From Herbinix sp. (GTDB lineage: Bacteria > Bacillota > Clostridia > Lachnospirales > Lachnospiraceae): a DNA stretch of 46,789 nucleotides. The position numbers were made by a program, and so were the translations under genes. Below the pieces are notes generated by a model that did no database searches, had not been told where the DNA came from, and worked only from the letters and a program-made list of their open reading frames with translations. The DNA is taken from contig JAQZBN010000038.1 of NCBI GenBank assembly GCA_029238935.1, forward strand, positions 1 through 46,789. The letters are read 5' to 3'. This document shows positions 7,775-17,180 of the stretch, piece by piece; the first letter of the stretch is position 1; each line of letters starts with the position of its first letter.

Positions 7775-9166
7775 TTAATACAATACCTCTTGAAAGAATT
7801 TTACTTCATCATGAATAATTTGATCGTTAATCTCATGCCCTATCCCCTCATATACATGAAACTGTGTATGATCCATCTGTAACTCTTCATAGATCTCTTT
7901 GATTACGTTAAAGCGATCAATATATAATTTGCCCTGAAAAGCACGATAACTTATTTCATTCTCTTCCTTTTCCGTTAAATCTCCCTTTTGGTAGATTGGT
8001 AAATCTAATGTTTGTAACTCATCTAAAAGATCGGCTTCTTCAAACTTCTCAAAGTATTCTTTCCCTGTATATTGTTGAACTCCATCTTCCTTGGTAATTG
8101 TTACCCAACCACCTTCATCCAGAGAACCTTTATATAAAAATCGATCAATACTTTTAAATGCTTCTAGATCGAATTCTTTCCCTGTTATCTCTTTATAGTC
8201 GTAGATACCGATAGGATAAGGAAGATTTTCTCCATTCAACTCTGCAAAGGGAACCATATGATCACAACCTCCACTGGAAACCGCTCGGACCATATCTGTG
8301 TGCAAGAAAGTAAAGCGATCCGTAAAATCTCCCGACGCAGAAAAACCGGATAGCAATACCTTTTTTTCTGTTTTAAACCCCTTGGAGAACAGTCTCATTC
8401 TTGCATCATCTATCATAGCAATCAATTGCTGATCTAATCCCTTATAACCCTCGATACTCGATAAAAGGGTTGCTCGATCAAGCGCATGGGTATACATCTC
8501 TTCATATTCGTTCGGTCTTGGAAAAACAGGTACTAACAGAGGAATTCCTAATTCATTCGCTAATTCTGATTTCCAGATGATAAGATCCTTTGCCTTTTCC
8601 ATATGAATATCTATAAGATCCGATACAGTTCCGGTATTATTAGGTACCACCAACAAATAATTACTTTTTCTGACTTCAGGGAGATACAATAGGTAGTCCC
8701 AATGAAAACCCATCTTAGAATCTTTCGATATGATCTGGTATCTATCGTTTGGAAACTGTACCACTGGGGTGATGTTATTATATCCGATTGCTACTGCTCC
8801 GGTAAAATTATTACATACAACATTCATGTGATATTTACCTTTCTCTAAGTATAATTTGGTATCCTCATCCGTAGTTCCACCTGTGCTTATGTAACACTGA
8901 TTACCTATTGTATCATGAATACTGACTACAATACTACCACCAAAACTATTCCACCAAAGATATAATTCCACCGGTATAGTTCCATCTGTAATAAATTCGA
9001 AGCTTTTTTCCCCACTATAGAACGGATGCTCTGTCATTGTCCAATGATGTATTCCAATTTTTTTCGCATTATTGTAATGATACACTATAAAGCTTACCCG
9101 AACTATGAGAACTAAAATTCCGACCACCCCCATAATAAGAAGTGTTCTTTTTATCTTTCTACCCAT
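7775..9166 (-). CDS. Membrane-anchored alpha/beta-hydrolase-like protein
   Basis: About 463 residues. One N-terminal membrane segment (LLIMGVVGILVLIVRVSFIV) after a basic start suggests an anchored protein with an outside domain. Residues ~50-140 look like a beta-rich accessory domain; ~155-463 look like an alpha/beta hydrolase, with a nucleophile elbow GFSAS (Ser near 276-278) and a C-terminal EGIGHEI giving a possible catalytic His. The acid is not identified. Substrate unknown; polyester, peptide or ester hydrolysis are all possible. Two ATGs lie close together; GGGGG is 7 nt before the second (9166), so I choose that. It is monocistronic, with a promoter at 9217-9245. Confidence 0.6.
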   Translation of the reverse strand: MGRKIKRTLLIMGVVGILVLIVRVSFIVYHYNNAKKIGIHHWTMTEHPFYSGEKSFEFITDGTIPVELYLWWNSFGGSIVVSIHDTIGNQCYISTGGTTDEDTKLYLEKGKYHMNVVCNNFTGAVAIGYNNITPVVQFPNDRYQIISKDSKMGFHWDYLLYLPEVRKSNYLLVVPNNTGTVSDLIDIHMEKAKDLIIWKSELANELGIPLLVPVFPRPNEYEEMYTHALDRATLLSSIEGYKGLDQQLIAMIDDARMRLFSKGFKTEKKVLLSGFSASGDFTDRFTFLHTDMVRAVSSGGCDHMVPFAELNGENLPYPIGIYDYKEITGKEFDLEAFKSIDRFLYKGSLDEGGWVTITKEDGVQQYTGKEYFEKFEEADLLDELQTLDLPIYQKGDLTEKEENEISYRAFQGKLYIDRFNVIKEIYEELQMDHTQFHVYEGIGHEINDQIIHDEVKFFQEVLY

Positions 9167-9216
9167 TCTCATCCCCCTGTACCCTTTTTACGAAACAGAT
9201 TACATTAATAATAAAA

Positions 9217-9245
9217 ATTTTATCACAGATCTATTACATCTACAA
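9217..9245 (-). promoter_or_regulatory. Probable promoter of the hydrolase-like gene
   Basis: On the minus strand TTGTAG (9245-9240), a 17-bp spacer, then TAAAAT (9222-9217), about 50 bases before the start codon. Confidence 0.5.
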
Positions 9246-9372
9246 TATTTTTCCATTTTTGATTTCAAAGCATAATATGGTTGCTCCGATTAGATAATCC
9301 ATTAAAAAGAATAATACCAAATGCACAACAATTAATAAAATGGTATAAGCTTATCAATTATATTCCTATATA

Positions 9373-9427
9373 AAAAAGAATTGTAATTAAGCAACAGTCT
9401 CCTGTGTCCTTAATTACAATTCTTTTT
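9373..9427. terminator. Bidirectional terminator
   Basis: Perfect 19-bp stem: AAAAAGAATTGTAATTAAG (9373-9391) pairs with CTTAATTACAATTCTTTTT (9409-9427), with a 17-base loop. On the minus strand it ends the purine permease transcript. The remainder of the 9167-9492 gap holds only the hydrolase promoter. Confidence 0.85.
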
Positions 9428-9492
9428 ATGTTAAATTAATATTTATAAAATGAAAATATTAATGTTTGCTTCTAATATACGTTAATTATTTC

Positions 9493-10797
9493 TTATATTA
9501 AAGCTAAGATTACAAAGTTTGCTATAAATAATGCAGTTGCAACCCATAATACCGGATGAATATCTTTTGCTTGGCCTTTTACAATCTTAACGATGCAGTA
9601 GAAAATAAATCCACCTGCAATACCATATGAAATGCTATAGCAGAAAGCCATAAAGATTGCAGCAAAGAATGCAGGAATTGCATCATCCAGATCACTCCAA
9701 TGTACATCTTTGAAGGATGCTAGCATCATAATACCTACGGCAATGAGTGCAGGAGCAGTTGCCTGTGGAGGAACGATACCTACAATAGGAGCTAAGAACA
9801 TACTTACTAAGAATAAAAGAGCAGTTACAACAGATGTCAAACCTGTACGTCCACCTGCACCTATACCAGCAGCACTTTCTACATAAGTAGTTGTATTGGA
9901 GGTTCCTAAAATAGCACCAATGGATGTAGCAATGGAATCAGCAAATAACGCTTTGTCCATCTTGGATTTGAAACCGGTTCCTTCTTGAAGAGCTTTTTCA
10001 TCTGCAGCATCAAAGATTCCGGTTCTCTTGCCGGTTCCGATGAAGGTACCAATGGTATCAAAGGTATCAGATAAACTAAAAGCGAAAATAGTCATAAGTA
10101 CTAAAGGGATTTTTGATGCATCGCTAAATAAAGATAATAATCCATTGCTTCCGAAAGCAGCACCAAAGGTTTGTCCAAGGTCATTAAAGGACTCACTTAA
10201 ACCGGAAGTAGTTTGAATGGAAGGATCTACAACGCCCATAGGGATACCAATAATTGTTGTTGCTACGATGCTGATAAAGATTGCACCTTTAACTTTAAGT
10301 ACTAAAAGAACGAAAGTAATGACAATACCAATAAGTGCTAATATCACACCAGCATTATTAAATTTTACTAAACCAGGTACTATACTGCTATCAGCGATTA
10401 CTGTACCATCTCCAAGTACAATATTTTTACCAGGATCTGAGGTAAACTCTAGTAAACCAGCATTTTTTATACCGATATAAGCGATGAAGATACCAATGCC
10501 GCCACCAATTGCATTCTGTAAGCTCTCTGGGATAGATTTGATGATCAGCTTACGAAGCTTGGTAACCGTAATGATAACATTAATAATACCGCATAGGAAT
10601 ACCATTGCTAATGCTTGTTCCCATGAAAAATTTAATGAGAAGCAAACGGTAAAGGTAAAGAATGCATTTCCTGTCATTGTTAACATCTGCGGATTTACAA
10701 AGATAATGTAAGCCATTGCAAAGAAGGTTGTAAGACCCGCAACGATTTCTGTGGAAACGTTCGTTCCATGTTCCTTGAGCTTGAAAAACTTTTCCAT
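9493..10797 (-). CDS. Purine (guanine/hypoxanthine) permease, AzgA-type NCS2
   Basis: Nucleobase permease of the AzgA/PbuG/PbuO branch, 434 residues with about 12-14 membrane segments. It shows the family's opening (LKEHGTNVSTEIVAGLTTF, then FAMAYIIFVNPQML), DTFDTIGTFIGTGKRTG in the middle and GTSNTTTYVESAAGIGAGGR, which together carry the expected substrate and cation-site residues. Family members import adenine, guanine or hypoxanthine; which one cannot be told here. AAGGAG is 7 nt before the ATG. The 226-base upstream region contains a small hairpin near 10831-10866 but no purine riboswitch core that I can find, unlike many clostridial purine permeases. Confidence 0.9.
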   Translation of the reverse strand: MEKFFKLKEHGTNVSTEIVAGLTTFFAMAYIIFVNPQMLTMTGNAFFTFTVCFSLNFSWEQALAMVFLCGIINVIITVTKLRKLIIKSIPESLQNAIGGGIGIFIAYIGIKNAGLLEFTSDPGKNIVLGDGTVIADSSIVPGLVKFNNAGVILALIGIVITFVLLVLKVKGAIFISIVATTIIGIPMGVVDPSIQTTSGLSESFNDLGQTFGAAFGSNGLLSLFSDASKIPLVLMTIFAFSLSDTFDTIGTFIGTGKRTGIFDAADEKALQEGTGFKSKMDKALFADSIATSIGAILGTSNTTTYVESAAGIGAGGRTGLTSVVTALLFLVSMFLAPIVGIVPPQATAPALIAVGIMMLASFKDVHWSDLDDAIPAFFAAIFMAFCYSISYGIAGGFIFYCIVKIVKGQAKDIHPVLWVATALFIANFVILALI

Positions 10798-11023
10798 AAC
10801 TACTCTCCTTTAAAAATAATTTTATATATAAAGGGTAATCTATAATCCATACTCATAGATTTCCCTCTATTTATCTTTATCATACAACGTAAAATCCCCG
10901 CCCTATTGCCATTCTTTCTATAAGAACAAGAAAACAATCGGAAAATAAGTTTTTCAACTACATCATACAAGGGTACAAGGCAATTTACCTGTCCTGCACC
11001 CTTGCAAACATTATACTATTATA

Positions 11024-13111
11024 CTACGCTTCACTCTCTTCTTCCTTAGCATTTTCTTCCATAACTTTTTGCTGTACATCAGAAGGAGCTTGTTCATAAC
11101 GTTCAAATTTATAAGAAAATTCTCCGATACCACCAGTCATCGATCGTAAATCAGTAGAATAACCGTATAGTTCTGATAACGGAATATCTGCAACTATCTC
11201 CTGTTTTCCTCCATTGATCGGATTCATACCAAGTACCCTACCACGGCGTTTATTCAAATCCCCCATGATATCACCGGTATATCTATCCGGTACTACTACT
11301 CGTAATGACGCGATTGGCTCTAATAAAACCGGAGAAGCTTCCATAAATCCTTGCTTGAACGCTTGAATGGTCGCCATCTTAAATGCCATTTCAGAAGAGT
11401 CTACAGGATGGTAAGATCCATCCACCAAAGTAGCTTTTAATCCAACCACCGGATATCCTGCAACCGGTCCTTTAATAACGCATTCTGCAATCCCCTTCTC
11501 CACTGCTGGGAAATAGTTTCTTGGTACAGATCCACCAAAGACCTTCTCCTCAAATGCATATGCGCTTTCCAAATCACCGGAGGGTTCAAATTCAATATGA
11601 ACATCCCCGTATTGGCCGTGACCACCGGATTGCTTCTTATATTTACCTTGAACTCGAACCTTCTTACGAAGTGTTTCACGGTAAGGAACTCTTGGCTTCA
11701 TTACTGCTATTTCAACCTTATATTTCGTTAATAACTTATTTACTGCTACCTCTAATTGCTGGTCACCTATACCGTATAATAAGGTTTGTCTATTTTCTTT
11801 ATCGTTAACAAGACGTAGGGTGAGATCCTCATCCATTAACTTACCTAATGCTTGGGAAACTTTATCATCGTCACCTTTATTCTTTGTCTTAAACCGTTGA
11901 TAGGTATAAGGAACTGAAACCTCTACTCGATCATAAACTACCGGTACTGCTTTTGTAGAAAGAGTATCTCCGGTTACAGTATCGGATAGTTTACCGATAG
12001 CGCCAATATCACCTGCATGAAGCTCAGTCACTTCGATCTGTTCTTTTCCACGAAGGATATATAGTCTTGAGATTTTTTCCTCTGTATCTTTCTCTGCATT
12101 AAAAATAGTAGAATCGGATTTTAATACTCCGGTGCAAACCTTAAACAAGGAGAATTTACCTATGAATGGGTCCGCAATTGTCTTAAATACTCTGGCTGTA
12201 AAAGGTTTTGATTTATCAAAATCAGCTACAAATTCAGCACCGGACTTTACATTCTTACCGGTAATATTATGCTTGGTCGGATCCGGAAAATATTTCTCTA
12301 TTGCCTGCAATAACATAGTGGATCCCTGTGCATTATAGCCTGATCCCATCAATACCGGAACGATAGTGCCATCTATTACATTATTTCTAAGTGCCTGAGA
12401 AATCTCCTGCTGAGTAAATTCCTCTCCTGCGAAATATTTTTCCATCATCTCATCGCTGGTTTCTGCTACAGCATCCAATAATGTTTCTCGGAATTTAGAA
12501 AGATTTTCTTTACTATATTCGGGAATATCACATTCCTCATAATTACTCATAGTGGTAAATCTTCTACCGGCCATCTTAACAACGTTAACAAATCCTACAA
12601 ACTTTTCATTCTCTCTGATCGGAATGTGGAAAGGTGCAATCTTCTTTCCATACAATTCGGTTAACCGTTCAACAACTTCACGATAACTTGCATTATCATC
12701 ATCCATATCTGTTACAAAAAATATCCTCGGTAAATGATGCTTTTCACAAAAGTCCCAAGCTTTCATCGTTCCTACTTCAACTCCTGCCTTCGCAGATATT
12801 ACAATAACTGCTGCATCGGCTGCAACAAGAGCTTCCTCTACTTCTCCAATAAAATCGAAGTAACCTGGTGTATCCAAGATATTAATCTTCGTGTCCTCAA
12901 AAACAATTGGTACTACTGTTGTACTGATGGAGAACAACCTCTTCTGTTCTTCCTTATCATAATCACTGATTGTATTTCCCTCTTCAACTCTTCCTTGACG
13001 TTTGACGATCCCAGTTGTGTACGCCATGGCTTCGACTAAAGTAGTCTTGCCACAGCCACCGTGGCCTAACAAAACAACATTACGAATTTTTTCCGAAGTA
13101 TAAACATTCAT
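11024..13111 (-). CDS. Elongation factor G paralogue with altered G4 motif
   Basis: EF-G-like translational GTPase of 695 residues, the size and domain order of EF-G. From the N-terminus: P-loop GHGGCGKTT (16-24), G3 DTPGYFDF (~80-87), then FVTDMD (~133-138) where NKxD should be, so the base-specificity motif has lost Asn and Lys. Domain IV (SGGHGQYGDVHIEFEP) and the C-terminal domain (MTGGIGEFSYKFERYE) are complete. This resembles the second, EF-G-like family of Clostridia rather than housekeeping FusA, and no ribosomal-protein genes are nearby. Its role in recycling, stress or antibiotic response is unknown. I start at the ATG at 13111, with GGAGG 8 nt before it, not the TTG five codons upstream. 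A structured leader precedes it. Confidence 0.85.
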   Translation of the reverse strand: MNVYTSEKIRNVVLLGHGGCGKTTLVEAMAYTTGIVKRQGRVEEGNTISDYDKEEQKRLFSISTTVVPIVFEDTKINILDTPGYFDFIGEVEEALVAADAAVIVISAKAGVEVGTMKAWDFCEKHHLPRIFFVTDMDDDNASYREVVERLTELYGKKIAPFHIPIRENEKFVGFVNVVKMAGRRFTTMSNYEECDIPEYSKENLSKFRETLLDAVAETSDEMMEKYFAGEEFTQQEISQALRNNVIDGTIVPVLMGSGYNAQGSTMLLQAIEKYFPDPTKHNITGKNVKSGAEFVADFDKSKPFTARVFKTIADPFIGKFSLFKVCTGVLKSDSTIFNAEKDTEEKISRLYILRGKEQIEVTELHAGDIGAIGKLSDTVTGDTLSTKAVPVVYDRVEVSVPYTYQRFKTKNKGDDDKVSQALGKLMDEDLTLRLVNDKENRQTLLYGIGDQQLEVAVNKLLTKYKVEIAVMKPRVPYRETLRKKVRVQGKYKKQSGGHGQYGDVHIEFEPSGDLESAYAFEEKVFGGSVPRNYFPAVEKGIAECVIKGPVAGYPVVGLKATLVDGSYHPVDSSEMAFKMATIQAFKQGFMEASPVLLEPIASLRVVVPDRYTGDIMGDLNKRRGRVLGMNPINGGKQEIVADIPLSELYGYSTDLRSMTGGIGEFSYKFERYEQAPSDVQQKVMEENAKEEESEA

Positions 13112-13163
13112 TCTGATTTCCTCCAATACAATTTTTTGTAGTAAGTAGTAGGAGCAGAAAACT

Positions 13164-13311
13164 TGTATTTTACCTTTTGTAAAATACAGGTCATCGTTAT
13201 CACAAATGGTTAAAAAACCATCAGTTTAGAAAGAGCCTGTCTCTCTTTCCGAACCGGTTAACAAATCCCTAAATGAAAGAAGTAGGGTTCTTACCTTGTG
13301 ATAATACCCAT
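13164..13311 (-). promoter_or_regulatory. Structured leader of the EF-G paralogue, with possible leader peptide
   Basis: On the minus strand a six-codon frame MGIITR (13311-13291) has GAGG 5 nt before its ATG. Within it, TTATCACAA (13304-13296) can pair perfectly with TTGTGATAA (13205-13197). Enclosed are three small hairpins: CCCTA/TAGGG (13267-13287), GAAAGAG/CTCTTTC (13229-13249) and ATGGTT/AACCAT (13206-13221). A further perfect 10-bp hairpin TGTATTTTAC/GTAAAATACA lies at 13164-13188, before the gene's ribosome-binding site. A promoter candidate TTGCTA-17 bp-TAAAAT (13356-13328) would start transcription almost on the leader's ribosome-binding site, so the leader peptide is unproven. Confidence 0.4.
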
Positions 13312-13394
13312 AAATACCTCTTAGTATATTTTACTAGACTAAATAAATATTAGCAATAGTTTTTGTAAATATTAACATTAATATTCCTTTCCCG

Positions 13395-13439
13395 CTTTAA
13401 ACCGTTGCACTTTAAACTGTTACACTTTAAAGCAATACA
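13395..13439 (+). repeat. Three 15-bp direct repeats before the aroF promoter
   Basis: CTTTAAACCGTTGCA (13395-13409), CTTTAAACTGTTACA (13410-13424) and CTTTAAAGCAATACA (13425-13439) lie head to tail, ending 3 bases before the -35 box. The spacing and place suggest a regulator-binding site; the protein is unknown. Confidence 0.7.
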
Positions 13440-13442
13440 GTA

Positions 13443-13471
13443 TTGACACCAAGTATGAAACAGAGTATAAT
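13443..13471 (+). promoter_or_regulatory. Consensus promoter of aroF-tyrA-aroA
   Basis: TTGACA (13443-13448), exactly 17 bp, TATAAT (13466-13471): a perfect sigma-70/A promoter. The leader to the aroF start is only about 45 bases, too short for a T-box. Confidence 0.9.
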
Positions 13472-13524
13472 GGCAAAAAGTAAGAAAACGATACGATAGT
13501 GATGTTTGAAAGGGAGATAAATAT

Positions 13525-14538
13525 ATGATAATAGTTATGAAACCTCATGCAAAACCAGAATCCGTCCAGAGAATAAAGAATATGATTGAATCAAAAGGCT
13601 TAGATGCTCATATCTCCAATGGTAAAGAAGTTACGATCATTGGTGTTGTCGGTGATAAATCAAAATTAAATGATCAAAATCTAGAAATATTTGATGATGT
13701 AGATAAAATTGTTCCGGTAACCGAAAGTTACAAACTGGCTAATAAAAAATTTCACCCGGAACCGTCCTTAATCAAAGTCGGAAATACCGTAATTGGCGGT
13801 GATTCCTTAGTGATCATGTCCGGCCCTTGCGCAGTTGAAAGTGCTGAACAGGTCTTAGCCACTGCCCATGCAATAAAAAAATCTGGAGCTCAGATTCTTC
13901 GTGGAGGTGCTTATAAGCCAAGAACCTCCCCCTATGCTTTCCAAGGTTTAGAGGAGGACGGATTGAAGCTGATGAAAGAGGCTAAGGATGAAACCGGTTT
14001 ATCTGTCATCTGCGAGGTTACCAGTCTTGCTGCGGTTGAAGCTGCTGTAAAATACGTTGATATGCTTCAAATCGGTGCAAGAAATATGCAGAATTTCTAC
14101 TTATTAAAAGAAGTTGGAAAAACCGGTCTCCCTGTCTTGTTAAAACGAGGTCTTTCTGCTACGATAGATGAATGGCTAAATGCTTCCGAGTATATCATTG
14201 CAGAAGGTAATCCCAATGTGGTTCTATGTGAACGTGGAATTCGTACCTTTGAAACAGCAACCAGAAATACGCTTGATATCAGTGCTGTTCCGGTGATCAA
14301 AGAAAAGAGTCATCTACCGATTATTGTGGATCCAAGCCATGCAACCGGCGTTCGTAAATACGTAAAGCCTCTTGCCATGAGTGCCATAGCAGCCGGAGCA
14401 GACGGTTTAATGATTGAGACTCATCCAGACCCAGCCAGTGCTCTATCCGATGGTCCGCAATCCTTAACTTTTGAACAATTTGATTTACTTTGCAAGGAAT
14501 TAAGGCCGTTAGCTAATTTAATGGGTAAGAAGTTTTAA
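13525..14538 (+). CDS. aroF: DAHP synthase (3-deoxy-7-phosphoheptulonate synthase)
   Basis: Joins phosphoenolpyruvate and erythrose 4-phosphate in the first step of the shikimate pathway. 337 residues. It has an N-terminal ferredoxin-like regulatory extension (1-~75) typical of the type I-beta enzymes of Bacillus, Thermotoga and Clostridia, then the barrel with [42 protein letters not shown] and IVDPSHATG, which include the phosphate- and metal-binding residues. The extension probably confers feedback control by tyrosine or phenylalanine or their precursors, which suits its place before tyrA. AAGGGAG is 8 nt before the ATG. First gene of a three-gene operon. Confidence 0.96.
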   Translation: MIIVMKPHAKPESVQRIKNMIESKGLDAHISNGKEVTIIGVVGDKSKLNDQNLEIFDDVDKIVPVTESYKLANKKFHPEPSLIKVGNTVIGGDSLVIMSGPCAVESAEQVLATAHAIKKSGAQILRGGAYKPRTSPYAFQGLEEDGLKLMKEAKDETGLSVICEVTSLAAVEAAVKYVDMLQIGARNMQNFYLLKEVGKTGLPVLLKRGLSATIDEWLNASEYIIAEGNPNVVLCERGIRTFETATRNTLDISAVPVIKEKSHLPIIVDPSHATGVRKYVKPLAMSAIAAGADGLMIETHPDPASALSDGPQSLTFEQFDLLCKELRPLANLMGKKF

Positions 14539-14566
14539 TTCCCATGTATAAATATAAGGAGTCTTT

Positions 14567-15676
14567 ATGAATGATTTTAAAATAGGTTTTATCGGCTTAG
14601 GGCTCATCGGGGGTTCCATTGCGAAGGCTTTAAAAAAAGTGAATCCAGATTATCACTTGACTGCCTACCAATATCATAAGGATCAGACCCATACTGATTT
14701 AAACGATGCCTTATCCGATCAAGTCCTCAATAGCATTACAACCTCTCTGGAAGAAGGGTTTGCTGATTGCGATCTAATATTTTTATGTGCTCCGGTTCTT
14801 TCGAATATCAAATACCTGAAAGAACTAAAAAATATCATAAAGCCCTCATGCATTGTAACTGATGTTGGAAGTGTGAAAGGTAATATCCATCAAGCTGTAG
14901 AAGAATTAAAACTTGAAAATCAGTTTATCGGCGGACATCCGATGACCGGATCTGAAAAAACAGGATATCATAATTCTTATGCTCTTCTTTTGGAGAATGC
15001 CTATTATATTTTGACACCGACAGAAAAGACTCCTCTGGAAATTACGAAACTCATGTTTACGCTGGTGAATCAGATGGGTTCCATTCCAATATTGTTAGAT
15101 TCCAAAGAACATGATGAAATAACCGCTGCTATCAGCCACGTTCCTCATATTATAGCTGCCCAGTTGGTTAATCTCGTTCGTGAATCCGATGATAAAGCGG
15201 AAAAAATGAGAGCTTTGGCTGCTGGCGGTTTTAAGGATATTACAAGAATAGCATCCTCCTCTCCTGCTATGTGGCAGAATATCTGCTTAACAAATACAGC
15301 ATCCATACAGCGTTTACTTGGGCGATACATTGCATCCCTTTGTGAAGTATCCACTGCCTTATCGAACATGGATGAAACTTACCTTTATAAAATATTTGAT
15401 ACAGCCGGTGAATATCGTAGTTCCATCCCGAATAAATCCATTGGAATCATAAAGAAAGTATTTGAGATTTACTTGGATATCGTTGATGAAGCCGGTGCTA
15501 TCGCTACGATTGCTACTCTCCTGGCCAGCAATCAGATTAGCATTAAAAATATAGGTATTATCCATAATAGAGAATTCGAGGAAGGTGTTTTACGAATTGA
15601 ATTTTATGATGAGCAAGCCACTGAGAAAGCAATTCAATTACTACACAAGTATAATTATCGGATTTATGAAAGATAA
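14567..15676 (+). CDS. tyrA: Prephenate dehydrogenase with ACT domain
   Basis: Oxidises prephenate to 4-hydroxyphenylpyruvate with NAD(P), the committed step to tyrosine. 369 residues. Rossmann motif GFIGLGLIGGSIAKAL (8-23), the active-site GGHPMTGSEKTG and the helical segment ISHVPHIIAAQLV are present. A C-terminal ACT domain (~295-369, AGAIATIATLLASNQISIKN) likely binds tyrosine for feedback inhibition, as in the Bacillus enzyme. AAGGAG lies 5 nt before the ATG, 28 bases after aroF, so the two are co-transcribed. Confidence 0.95.
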   Translation: MNDFKIGFIGLGLIGGSIAKALKKVNPDYHLTAYQYHKDQTHTDLNDALSDQVLNSITTSLEEGFADCDLIFLCAPVLSNIKYLKELKNIIKPSCIVTDVGSVKGNIHQAVEELKLENQFIGGHPMTGSEKTGYHNSYALLLENAYYILTPTEKTPLEITKLMFTLVNQMGSIPILLDSKEHDEITAAISHVPHIIAAQLVNLVRESDDKAEKMRALAAGGFKDITRIASSSPAMWQNICLTNTASIQRLLGRYIASLCEVSTALSNMDETYLYKIFDTAGEYRSSIPNKSIGIIKKVFEIYLDIVDEAGAIATIATLLASNQISIKNIGIIHNREFEEGVLRIEFYDEQATEKAIQLLHKYNYRIYER

Positions 15677-15711
15677 CATAGAGATTATGATTGATGTATA
15701 GGGGGAAGACG

Positions 15712-17010
15712 ATGGAATTTCAGAAAAAAGGACCTTTAAAAGGGAAAATTACTGTACCTGGTGATAAATCCATATCACACCGAGCGGTCATGTTTGGTTC
15801 TCTGGCAAAGGGAATAACCGAGGTAACAAATTTTTTACATGGAGCAGATTGTCTGTCTACCATCCGTTGCTTTCGACAATTGGGAATTGAGATAGATAAT
15901 CATGATGGTTCGGATACAGTGATGATACACGGCAAAGGCTTGCATGGGTTAAAGAAACCTTCGAATGTTCTTGACGTCGGTAACAGTGGAACGACCATCC
16001 GATTAATCTCCGGCATCTTATGTGGACAGGATTTTCCCCTTATTTTAAACGGTGATGAATCCATTCAAAAGCGTCCCATGGGAAGAGTGATATCCCCCTT
16101 AAAGTTGATGGGTGCTGACATCATTAGCCAAAGGGATAATAACTGTGCACCTCTTATTTTAAATAGTTCAAATACAGGCAAGCAGGTATTAAAGGGTATC
16201 CATTATGAGTCTCCGGTTGCTTCTGCTCAGGTAAAATCATGTATATTACTTGCCGGTCTTTACGCAGATGGTGAAACCACTGTTTCTGAACCCTCGCTCT
16301 CTCGCAATCACACTGAGCTTATGCTATCTGAATTTGGTGCACAGATTAAATTAGAGGGATGTACTACCTCTATTTTACCGGAACCAAATTTAAACGGAAG
16401 AAGAATTGCGGTCCCTGGTGATATCTCTTCCGCTGCATATTTTATTGCTGCAGGTTTACTGGTTCCAAATTCAGAAATACTAATTAAGAATGTTGGTATT
16501 AATCCAACCAGAGATGGTATTCTTCATGTCTGCCAGCAAATGGGTGCAGATATAACCTTAGAAAATGTAAATGATAACGGTGGTGAGCCTGTTGCTGACA
16601 TCCTTGTTCGTTCCAGTGAATTGTCCGGAACTACCATTAGCGGAACTATTATTCCAACATTAATTGATGAAATTCCAATCATAGCAATTTTAGCTTGCTA
16701 TGCAAAGGGTCAAACCATCATCAAAGATGCCGCAGAATTAAAAGTAAAGGAATCTAACCGCATTGATGTCATGGTTGAGAATTTAACCAAAATGGGAGCC
16801 GATGTCAGTGCAACGGACGATGGTATGATAATTCAAGGGGGAAATGCTCTCCGTGGAGCATCCATTGAAAGTAAGTCCGATCACCGAATAGCTATGTCCT
16901 TTGCTATAGCTAGTTTATTGGCGGAGGGAACAACAACGATTCAGGATGCGGAATGTGTAAATATCTCCTACCCCAGTTTTTATAGCGATTTGAATAGTTT
17001 GATCGGATAA
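15712..17010 (+). CDS. aroA: EPSP synthase (3-phosphoshikimate 1-carboxyvinyltransferase)
   Basis: Forms 5-enolpyruvylshikimate 3-phosphate, the step before chorismate synthase. About 432 residues, full length. Motifs: GDKSISHRAVMFGSLAKG near the N-terminus, LDVGNSGTTIRLISG, QKRPMGR, SAQVKSC, PGDISSAAYFIAAGLL, and IDEIPIIAILACYAKG with KVKESNRI. The GNSGTT loop is of the Bacillus type, not the GNAGTA of enteric class I enzymes, which may affect glyphosate sensitivity; that is an inference. A frame opens at a TTG 21 bases earlier, but GGGGG is 6 nt before the ATG at 15712, so I start there. Last gene of the operon; aroB, aroC and aroE are not in the window. Confidence 0.96.
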   Translation: MEFQKKGPLKGKITVPGDKSISHRAVMFGSLAKGITEVTNFLHGADCLSTIRCFRQLGIEIDNHDGSDTVMIHGKGLHGLKKPSNVLDVGNSGTTIRLISGILCGQDFPLILNGDESIQKRPMGRVISPLKLMGADIISQRDNNCAPLILNSSNTGKQVLKGIHYESPVASAQVKSCILLAGLYADGETTVSEPSLSRNHTELMLSEFGAQIKLEGCTTSILPEPNLNGRRIAVPGDISSAAYFIAAGLLVPNSEILIKNVGINPTRDGILHVCQQMGADITLENVNDNGGEPVADILVRSSELSGTTISGTIIPTLIDEIPIIAILACYAKGQTIIKDAAELKVKESNRIDVMVENLTKMGADVSATDDGMIIQGGNALRGASIESKSDHRIAMSFAIASLLAEGTTTIQDAECVNISYPSFYSDLNSLIG

Positions 17011-17017
17011 AAAAGAA

Positions 17018-17062
17018 AGACATTTTATGATGCACCAAGATTATCGGTTTCGTAAAATGTCT
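17018..17062 (+). terminator. Terminator of the aro operon
   Basis: AGACATTTTA (17018-17027) pairs with TAAAATGTCT (17053-17062), and three further pairs (TGA/TCG) extend the stem inwards. The T-run afterwards (ATTTCTAT) is weak. Confidence 0.6.
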
Positions 17063-17180
17063 ATTTCTATACCATGAAATATCTCTTTCCCTATTATAAA
17101 TAATCTCTTTATTATATAAATTCCTTATTATGAATATTCTCTTGACTATAAATATTCATTATTATTAGATTATAAATTAT

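Larger units (their letters stand above)
13112..13524. other. Divergent gap between the EF-G paralogue and aroF
   Basis: Holds the EF-G leader on the left and, on the right, the three 15-bp repeats and consensus promoter of aroF, each listed separately. No further gene is seen. Confidence 0.8.

Noticed and set aside
10984..11010. Terminator of the EF-G paralogue
   Set aside because: CAAGGGTGCAGG can pair with CCTTGTACCCTTG, but imperfectly and with no T-run, so I did not list it.
10798..11023. Purine riboswitch before the AzgA-type permease
   Set aside because: The conserved purine-riboswitch core and its loop pairs are absent on the minus strand; only a small AT-rich hairpin is present.
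13436..13524. T-box or other riboswitch before aroF
   Set aside because: The leader from the consensus promoter is only about 45 bases and has no T-box sequence.
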